IMG/VR virus record: IMGVR_UViG_3300048597_000210
Location: 1-33,433 of that record
DNA length: 33,433 bases
DNA from: a virus
Reading direction: 5' to 3' (one strand)
Shown piece after piece: positions 28,499 through 33,433 of this stretch. The notes below the pieces were generated by a model. It was not told the DNA's origin and did not search any database. It saw only the letters and a list, made by a program, of their open reading frames with translations. Each line of letters opens with the position of its first letter. Within the stretch, counting starts at the first letter, position 1. A program made the translations under genes and the position numbers.

Positions 28499-28803
28499 CT
28501 GACGCAACTGCGCGCGAGGTGATCGTTGACCTGATCGAAAGTGTGCGGATCAACAAGCACGTCGGCCGGCTGGGCTGCGGAAGCATCGAACTGACCATTA
28601 CAGGCGACGCAGCGAAGAAGCTGTCCGACGCCATCCTCGCCGAGCTCGCCGCCGCCGGGTGGAGCGTGGTGCCGAGGGTGCCGACGGTTGAGATGGAAAT
28701 CGCCGGCACTGAAGAATGGATGACGGTTCGCGCGTGCGAAGATCGGGCCGCCGTCATCTACCGCGCCATGCTCGCCGCGGCAGTCGAGAGGGCCGCGCGA
28801 TGA
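28495..28803 (+). CDS. Small early protein, 102 aa
   Basis: 102 residues. Contains VIVDLIESVRINKHVGRLGC, then ELTITGDAAKKLSDAILAEL and AAGWSVVPRVPTVEME. ATGA at both ends. No enzyme motif. Not recognised. Confidence 0.6.
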   Translation: MTDATAREVIVDLIESVRINKHVGRLGCGSIELTITGDAAKKLSDAILAELAAAGWSVVPRVPTVEMEIAGTEEWMTVRACEDRAAVIYRAMLAAAVERAAR

Positions 28804-29039
28804 CGCCGGAGGAGATCGCGGCGCGGGGCGATGGCAAGTGGTGCCCGCGTGACGAGTTCGGGTTCTGCTGGATCGCGCTATGGCATCCCGACGACTGCGG
28901 CGGCTTATCGGATGAGAACGGAGGTTCTGTGCGCTGCCCCGAGACGGAGGAAGAAATGCGCGGGCGCGGTGAGGCGGCGCGTCAGCACCGCATCGCAGAG
29001 ATCGCAATCGTGGTGCAGGAGGGCGCGCGGGATGAGTGA
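28800..29039 (+). CDS. Small early protein, 79 aa
   Basis: 79 residues from the ATG at 28800 (ATGA). MTPEEIAARGDGKWCPRDEF, then FCWIALWHPDDCGGLS and RCPETEEEMR carry four spaced cysteines, which may hold a metal. The last 20 residues form a charged helix (EAARQHRIAEIAIVVQEGAR). Not recognised. Confidence 0.55.
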   Translation: MTPEEIAARGDGKWCPRDEFGFCWIALWHPDDCGGLSDENGGSVRCPETEEEMRGRGEAARQHRIAEIAIVVQEGARDE

Positions 29040-29235
29040 CGCACCTGCATGGGAACGTGACGACGACGAGCCGATGGAAGGCGACTGGATCACCTGCTGG
29101 CGGTGCGGCGGCGAAGGCGGCGAGGAAGGCGACGATCCGTTCTGGGATCTGGGCGAGTGGATCAGGTGCGACATCTGCCGAGGCGAAGGCGGGTGGGAGT
29201 GCAAGACGCTGCCGGAGCCGCCGCGCGATGGCTGA
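29032..29235 (+). CDS. Zinc-knuckle mini-protein, 67 aa
   Basis: 67 residues from the ATG at 29032. Two CxxCxG-like knuckles, TCWRCGGEGGEEGD and RCDICRGEGGWECK, resemble half of a DnaJ-type zinc centre. Asp/Glu-rich elsewhere. It overlaps the excisionase-like gene by 8 bp. Protein- or nucleic-acid-binding is possible; nothing more can be said. Confidence 0.65.
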   Translation: MSDAPAWERDDDEPMEGDWITCWRCGGEGGEEGDDPFWDLGEWIRCDICRGEGGWECKTLPEPPRDG

Positions 29236-29497
29236 CGCGTCCCGGTGGCTCGACCGCGAGGCGCTGGCCGAATACGTCAGCGTTCGCCCGGCCGCCGTCG
29301 CGCGGCTGGTCAAGGAGGGCCGCCTTCCTGCCCCGTCCTACCAATTTGGCGCCCGGCGCCCGCGATGGGATCGCGCCAAGGTAGACGCCGCATTCGACGG
29401 CGGGTTAGCGTCCACAGATCCAGCAACGGCGGTGCAAGGGCTTGTCTCGCATATCCTCGCGGAAGGGCGGTCGCGTCGTTCGTCGCAAGCTCGCTGA
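29228..29497 (+). CDS. Excisionase/AlpA-like winged helix protein
   Basis: 89 residues from the ATG at 29228. WLDREALAEYVSVRPAAVAR, then LVKEGRLPAPSYQFGARRPR and WDRAKVDAAFDG is the winged-helix layout of MerR-like excisionases and AlpA regulators (helix-turn-helix, wing with an Arg-Pro-Arg-Trp, then helix). It immediately precedes and overlaps the integrase by 56 bp, the usual xis-int arrangement. Likely a directionality factor for excision. Confidence 0.78.
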   Translation: MADASRWLDREALAEYVSVRPAAVARLVKEGRLPAPSYQFGARRPRWDRAKVDAAFDGGLASTDPATAVQGLVSHILAEGRSRRSSQAR

Positions 29498-30404
29498 CGG
29501 GACGGTCAAGGAATACCGCTACGCCAACTGGCGCCCGCGCAAGGGCCGCACCGATCCGCACAGCCTCGACGCACTGCTTGCGGCCTACCGCCGCAGTCCT
29601 GAATGGGACGCCCTCAAGCCGAACACCCGCGCCGTCTACGCGGTGTATCTGCGGCTACTGGACAAGATCGGCCACGTTCAGGCCAAGGCCCTATCCCGCC
29701 GCCTATTGCTAGAGATCCGCGACGGCGTGGCCAAGGCCCGCGGCAACGGCGCCGGCACCGGCTTTCAGCGCGCGGCATCGTCGCTGCTAGGGTGGGCGGT
29801 GGATCGCGGCTGGGTCGAATACCACCCGCTCCTGAGGGCCAAGGCGCTGCCGCACGGGCATCTGCCGGCATGGACAGACGCCGAGGCCGCCAAGGCCCTC
29901 CACGCCCTTCCTGAGCCATTCCAGCGGGTGGTTACGCTCGGCCTCTACACGGGCCAGCGGCGCGGCGACCTGATCGCCATGACGTGGGGGCAGTATGACG
30001 GCACTACCCTGCGCCTGCGCCAGCAGAAGACGGGCGCCGTGCTGATCATCCCGGTCCACGCCGCGCTGCGAACGGCGCTAGAAGCATGGAAGGCCGAGCG
30101 CAAGGCGGCTGTCATCCTGACTACTGCGACGGGGCGCCCATGGACGGCGCCGCACCTGACGCGGGAGATGGGAAAGCAACTGGCCGCCCATGGCCTGCCG
30201 GGACTGAACGTCCACGGCCTGCGCAAGTTGGCCGCGACGCGGCTGGCCGAGGCCGGATGCACAGCGCACGAGATCGCCGCCATCACCGGCCACGCCAGCC
30301 TGAGCATGGTGCAGCTCTACACGCGGGGCGCCGATCAGGAGCGCCTAGCCGGCGCCGCAATTGCGAAGCTGACAAACGCCCGCAAACGGGCTGTAAGGGA
30401 TTGA
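29442..30404 (+). CDS. int: Tyrosine recombinase (phage integrase)
   Basis: 320 residues from a TTG at 29442. The N-terminal region is basic (SSRKGGRVVRRKLADGTVKE), followed by a SAM-like core-binding domain (about 40-130: KPNTRAVYAVYLRLLDKIGH). The catalytic set is complete: Arg173 in TGQRRGD, Lys196 in QQKTGAV, His258 and Arg261 in VHGLRKLAATR, His284 in ITGHASLSM and Tyr293 in LYTRG. It inserts and excises the prophage at att sites. It is the last prophage gene, 6 bp before a host gene, so its coding end lies at or very near the attachment site. Confidence 0.95.
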   Translation: MSRISSRKGGRVVRRKLADGTVKEYRYANWRPRKGRTDPHSLDALLAAYRRSPEWDALKPNTRAVYAVYLRLLDKIGHVQAKALSRRLLLEIRDGVAKARGNGAGTGFQRAASSLLGWAVDRGWVEYHPLLRAKALPHGHLPAWTDAEAAKALHALPEPFQRVVTLGLYTGQRRGDLIAMTWGQYDGTTLRLRQQKTGAVLIIPVHAALRTALEAWKAERKAAVILTTATGRPWTAPHLTREMGKQLAAHGLPGLNVHGLRKLAATRLAEAGCTAHEIAAITGHASLSMVQLYTRGADQERLAGAAIAKLTNARKRAVRD

Positions 30405-30425
30405 TTCCACATGCGCGCGATATTC
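30385..30425. other. Probable prophage-host junction (att region, core not resolved)
   Basis: The integrase stop (30402-30404) and the host AsnC-type ATG (30411) are only 6 bp apart, so the crossover site must lie in or next to this stretch. The ribosome binding site usable by the host gene (AAGGGA) lies within the last integrase codons. Without the other prophage end the repeated core cannot be defined. Confidence 0.4.
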
Positions 30426-30665
30426 GTGATGATCAAATGCGAAATGGGTCAGGCGTATCGGGTGGCACGCGAAATGGCCGATTCCATCGCCGAACTCTCG
30501 GAAATGCACTCGATCAGCGGCCAGTACGACCTGCTCGGCAAGTTCTACCTCGAGCCCGAGCAGGACATCGGGCTCTTCGTGGTGGAACGGGTGCAGAGCG
30601 TCACCGGGGTCAAGGACACCTACACCCTGCAGACCTTCAACGCCTTTTCCGGCGGCAGGGCGTAA
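30411..30665 (+). CDS. AsnC/Lrp-type ligand-binding domain protein
   Basis: 84 residues. The single domain MRAIFVMIKCEMGQAYRVAR, then SISGQYDLLGKFYLE and SVTGVKDTYTLQTFNAF is the RAM/AsnC ligand-binding fold, which oligomerises and binds amino acids in Lrp-family regulators. There is no DNA-binding domain, as in the many stand-alone versions in alphaproteobacteria. It begins the host DNA. The promoter must come from beyond the insertion or from the prophage rightward transcript. Confidence 0.88.
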   Translation: MRAIFVMIKCEMGQAYRVAREMADSIAELSEMHSISGQYDLLGKFYLEPEQDIGLFVVERVQSVTGVKDTYTLQTFNAFSGGRA

Positions 30666-30771
30666 GCCGCGGGACGCCTTCGCGTCGCCACGATCCGCCC
30701 GATTTGGCCATGCCTCGGCCCTCCGGGGGCCGTCCGGCGGGCGGAGACTCCGCAGCGTGGAGGACCCCCCG

Positions 30772-31020
30772 ATGCGCCTTCTTTCCGCCTTCGCCCTGTC
30801 AGCCGCCATCGCCGTCGGCGGCTGCACCTATCCGGATGGCAGCCTGGACGTGCCGTCCACCCTGGCGCTTGGCGCCGGCGCGGCGATCGCCGGGGTGGCG
30901 ATCGCCGCGGCGTCCAACCAGCCGCGCTACACCAACAACAACTACTACTACCGCCCGGCGCCGCGGCCGTACTACGGCCGGCCCTACTACGGCGGCGGCT
31001 ACGGCTATCGGCGCTGGTAG
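30772..31020 (+). CDS. Small Tyr/Gly-rich lipoprotein
   Basis: 82 residues from the ATG at 30772 (GGAGG 9 bases upstream). The signal peptide RLLSAFALSAAIAVGGC ends in a lipobox with Cys18. After a hydrophobic segment (LGAGAAIAGVAIAAASN) comes a repeat-like tail rich in Asn, Tyr, Pro and Gly (RPAPRPYYGRPYYGGG), as in many small alphaproteobacterial envelope lipoproteins. Function unknown. It converges with the amidase gene with only 3 bp between the stops. Confidence 0.78.
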   Translation: MRLLSAFALSAAIAVGGCTYPDGSLDVPSTLALGAGAAIAGVAIAAASNQPRYTNNNYYYRPAPRPYYGRPYYGGGYGYRRW

Positions 31021-31023
31021 CGG

Positions 31024-32520
31024 TCAGTCCATCGTCAGGAAGCCCGGCATCCCGCTGATCGGCGGCGCGGCGCGAAGGGCGGCGACGTCCGGCACCGGGC
31101 GGGCGAGGTCCGGATCGCCCGCCACCGCCGCCTCGATCGCCGCGGCAGCCGCCAGCACCTGCGCATCGCCACCGCGCGGCCCGACGATCTGCAGCCCGAA
31201 GGGCATCCCGGCCGCGTCGCGCCCGAGCGGCAGGCTGATCGCGGGGTGGCCAACCAGTGTCACGGCATAGGCCAGGCCCAGCCACTGGAAGTAGTTGATG
31301 GTCGGCTTGCCGTCGATCTCGGTCGGGAAGAGTTCCCGCCAGTCGCGCGGCGTGATGGTGATGGCCGGCGAGACGATCAGGTCGTGCGACTCGAAGAAGG
31401 TCTGCCAGGCGCGGTAGATCCGCGTCTGCGCCAGGCCGGCGCGGGCGTAGTCCTCGAGCGTGTAGCCCAGCCCCTCCGCCACGTTGGCCCGGACATTCGG
31501 CCCGACGCGGTCCGGCATCTTCCGCACCTTCTCGAGGTGGCTGGCCACGAAGTTCGCGGCGCGGAGCACGGCGAAGGTATCGTCGGCGCCGGAGCAGTCG
31601 GGCGTCGCCTCCTCCACCCGGGCGAAAAGCGGCGCAAGCTTCGCGACGCGGGCGCCGAAGGCCTCGCGGACGATGCGCTCGGTCGGCGCGAAGCCGAAAT
31701 CAGGCGTCGCCGCGACACGCAGCCGGCCGAGGTCGCAGGCCAGCGGCGGCGACAGGTCCCGGTCACCGCGCCGCACCGCACGGCCCGGCAGGGTATAGGC
31801 CAGCGGGTCCATCCCGTCGTCGTCGGCCATCGCCGCGAGCATCAATGCGCAATCCGCGACCGTCCGCGCCATCGGCCCGTTGGTGGACAGGTTGCTCCAG
31901 CCCAGGCCGCGCTTCTCGCTCGGCACCACGCCAGAGGAGGGGCGCATGCCCACGATCCCGGCAAAGGCGGCGGGATTGCGCAGCGAGCCGCCCATGTCGC
32001 TGCCGGAGGCGAGCGGCACCATGCCCGTCGCCAGCGCGACGGCCGACCCTCCGGACGACCCGGCGGTGGACTTGCGGGGATCGTGCGGGTTGCCGGTCGC
32101 GCCATAGACCAGGTTGCGGGTGTTCGCGCCGGCGCCGAATTCCGGCGTGTTGGTCTTGCCCACCACGATGCCGCCGGCAGCGCGGAGGCCCGCGACCATC
32201 GCCTCATCGGCCGCCGGGACATGCTCGGCGAAGATCTGCGAGCCCCAGGTGGTGCGCAGCCCCGCGGTCTCGCTGAGGTCCTTGATGGCGATCGGCAGGC
32301 CATGCAGCGCGCCGAGCGGATCGCCGCGCATCACCTGCGCCTCCGCCGCCCGCGCCGCGGCGCGGGCTCGGTCGGTGTCGAGCGCCACCACCGCGTTCAC
32401 GGCATGGTTCACCTCGCCGATCCGCGCCAGGCAGCTCTCCAGCAGTTCCACCGGGCTGAGCTGGCGGCTGCCGATCAGGCGCCTCGCCTCGACGGCGGAC
32501 AGGTCACAGGGGTTGGTCAC
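31024..32520 (-). CDS. Amidase-signature family amidase
   Basis: 498 residues from the GTG at 32520, chosen because AAGGAG lies 8 bases upstream. The Ser-cisSer-Lys triad is in place: Lys80 in LPIAIKDLSETAG, Ser155 within STAGSSGGSAVALA, and Ser179 in GSDMGGSLRNPA. These enzymes hydrolyse amide bonds of small molecules, and the GatA subunit belongs to the same family. This one lacks neighbouring gatB or gatC, so a free amidase acting on a small amide is more likely. Substrate unknown. It reads toward the prophage. Confidence 0.9.
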   Translation of the reverse strand: MTNPCDLSAVEARRLIGSRQLSPVELLESCLARIGEVNHAVNAVVALDTDRARAAARAAEAQVMRGDPLGALHGLPIAIKDLSETAGLRTTWGSQIFAEHVPAADEAMVAGLRAAGGIVVGKTNTPEFGAGANTRNLVYGATGNPHDPRKSTAGSSGGSAVALATGMVPLASGSDMGGSLRNPAAFAGIVGMRPSSGVVPSEKRGLGWSNLSTNGPMARTVADCALMLAAMADDDGMDPLAYTLPGRAVRRGDRDLSPPLACDLGRLRVAATPDFGFAPTERIVREAFGARVAKLAPLFARVEEATPDCSGADDTFAVLRAANFVASHLEKVRKMPDRVGPNVRANVAEGLGYTLEDYARAGLAQTRIYRAWQTFFESHDLIVSPAITITPRDWRELFPTEIDGKPTINYFQWLGLAYAVTLVGHPAISLPLGRDAAGMPFGLQIVGPRGGDAQVLAAAAAIEAAVAGDPDLARPVPDVAALRAAPPISGMPGFLTMD

Positions 32521-32545
32521 GCAGGACGCTCCTTCGCAGTGGCGC

Positions 32546-32562
32546 GTGCTGCGTCGCAGCAC
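32546..32562. promoter_or_regulatory. Inverted repeat between divergent host genes
   Basis: GTGCTGCGTCGCAGCAC has a perfect 7-bp arm on each side of 3 bases. It lies in the 104-bp gap between the amidase and the DUF6454-like gene. It may be an operator shared by both. A TTGACG at 32587-32592 could be a -35 for the plus-strand gene, but no good -10 follows. Confidence 0.35.
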
Positions 32563-32624
32563 ACCGATCGGTCATCGCGGCTTCTTTTGACGGCACTGCG
32601 CGCCGCGCGGCAAGCTGCCCCGCC

Positions 32625-33433
32625 ATGACCCGCATCGCCCTCGCCTCCGTGCTCGTCGCAGGGCTCGCCCTCGCCACCCCTGCCCTGGCGCAGGACGGCA
32701 TCCCGGACCGGCTGCGCCAGCTCGCGCGCAATTCCGTGTGGACCCAGACGGGTACGGTCACCCTGCAGTTCCCGACGCACCACCCGCAGGGGATGCTGCG
32801 GCTCGGCGAGCGCTTCGTGATGTCCTCGGTGGAGATCAACGAACGCACCGAGCGCTACCCGGCGCCGCGCAACGGCCTGGACCGCTCGCCCGGCCGCGGG
32901 CGCGGGCACCTGTTCGAGTTCGACGCGCAGGGGCGCCTGCTGCGCAGCATCACCGCCGGCGAGGGCGACATCTACCACCCCGGCGGCATCGACTTCGACG
33001 GCACCCACATCTGGATGCCCGTCGCGGAATACCGCCCGGACAGCCGCAGCATCATCTACCGCGTCGATCCCGCGACCCTGCGTGCGGAGGAGGTCTTCCG
33101 CTTCCCCGACCACATCGGCGGCCTGGTGATGGATCGCGCGAGCCGCACGCTCTACGGCGTCTCCTGGGGCTCGCGCCGGCTCTATGCCTGGCCGCTCGGC
33201 GCCGACGGCAGGCCAACCAATGCCGAGGAACGGCCCGAGGCGCTGCGCCGCCTCAACCCCTCGCACTACATCGACTACCAGGACTGCAAGTCCGTCGGCG
33301 ACGGGCTGGCCCTGTGCTCCGGCCTGAACACCTACCGGCCGCGCGGTGCGCAGGGGCCGGTGCTGGCCCTCGGTGGCGTCGAGCTGGTGGACCTCCGCCG
33401 CGGGCAGCCGGTGTTCCAGCTGCCGGTGGAGCT
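32625..33433 (+). CDS. DUF6454-like exported protein, partial
   Basis: Open to the window edge (269 residues seen). A signal peptide (TRIALASVLVAGLALATPAL) is followed by a predicted cut before QDG. The mature part has TLQFPTHHPQGMLRLGERFV, GHLFEFDAQGRLLRSI, GEGDIYHPGGIDFDGTHIWM and GVSWGSRRLYAWPLG, matching a DUF6454-type beta-propeller-like family of exported proteins. Function unknown. It diverges from the amidase. Confidence 0.78.
   Translation, partial: MTRIALASVLVAGLALATPALAQDGIPDRLRQLARNSVWTQTGTVTLQFPTHHPQGMLRLGERFVMSSVEINERTERYPAPRNGLDRSPGRGRGHLFEFDAQGRLLRSITAGEGDIYHPGGIDFDGTHIWMPVAEYRPDSRSIIYRVDPATLRAEEVFRFPDHIGGLVMDRASRTLYGVSWGSRRLYAWPLGADGRPTNAEERPEALRRLNPSHYIDYQDCKSVGDGLALCSGLNTYRPRGAQGPVLALGGVELVDLRRGQPVFQLPVE

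Larger units (their letters stand above)
1..30404. mobile_element. P22-like podoviral prophage (right part, left end outside window)
   Basis: A contiguous set of phage genes runs from the window edge to the integrase stop. Terminase, portal, scaffold, coat, gp4-like and gp10-like genes follow the head-gene order of phage P22 on the minus strand. They are preceded by an early leftward operon, a repressor/Cro switch and a rightward operon ending in a tyrosine integrase. No structural gene is visibly broken, so the element may be intact, but the tail genes and the left attachment site are not in the window. The right boundary is placed at the integrase stop because the next gene, 6 bp away, is an ordinary chromosomal AsnC-domain gene. 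The exact att core is not visible. Confidence 0.9.

Noticed and set aside
1-33433. tRNA or rRNA genes, including a tRNA attachment site
   Set aside because: No cloverleaf-like segment or TTCGAATC-type T-loop was found by eye near the integrase end or elsewhere; a covariance-model scan would be needed to exclude them fully.

Overview
The window is most of a temperate podovirus-like prophage (about 1-30404) followed by about 3 kb of host chromosome (30411-33433). The DNA is very GC-rich with alphaproteobacterial codon use. The host genes (a stand-alone AsnC-type ligand-binding protein, a small Tyr/Gly-rich lipoprotein, an amidase-signature enzyme and a DUF6454-like exported protein) suggest a high-GC alphaproteobacterium, perhaps Acetobacteraceae. 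That assignment is inference. The far end of the prophage lies outside the window.

Layout. (1) 1-14369, minus strand: the late module, read right to left. It holds a GIY-YIG-type gene, small and large terminase, two mini-proteins, a P22-type portal, two small virion proteins, a repeat-rich lectin-like protein, scaffold, an N4-gp56/P22-type coat protein, small head proteins, a gp4-like connector fused to a decoration-like domain, a fibre-like lectin protein, a Gly/Tyr-rich protein, an HNH endonuclease and a gp10-like DNA-stabilisation protein cut by the window edge. The order matches the P22 head operon with extra genes inserted. (2) 14489-23249, minus strand: the early leftward operon, about 20 genes in which almost every stop codon overlaps the next start (ATGA, GTGA or TGATG). 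It begins with a Cro-like protein and an HNH endonuclease. It continues through a VWA protein, an XF1762-type acetyltransferase-like protein, a VRR-NUC nuclease and a D5/SF3 helicase beside a repeat array that may be the replication origin, then a DNA methyltransferase and small unknowns. A hairpin terminator and a TATAAATT promoter element separate it from the late module. (3) 23250-23805: the immunity region, with a CI-like repressor on the plus strand and matching 13-bp operators (consensus TTAGGCNGCCTAA) at two early promoters. (4) 23806-30404, plus strand: the early rightward operon, with small unknowns, a YqaJ/lambda-type exonuclease, a possible recombination partner, SSB, a third HNH endonuclease, more small genes, an excisionase-like protein and a tyrosine integrase.

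How it works together. The repressor probably silences both early promoters through near-identical 17-bp promoter-operator cores. On induction the leftward operon would supply replication and DNA-modifying functions and the rightward operon recombination and excision. A separate late promoter near 14435 would then drive packaging and head genes. Four endonuclease-like genes sit flush between essential genes, which suggests repeated homing invasion.

The most unusual points are the repeat array with a 16-bp inverted repeat beside the helicase gene, the twin operator-promoters (one apparently giving a leaderless cro transcript), the decoration-connector fusion with a separate paralogue three genes upstream, a canonical EF-hand loop in a small head-module protein, and a DUF1194-like VWA protein without a signal peptide.
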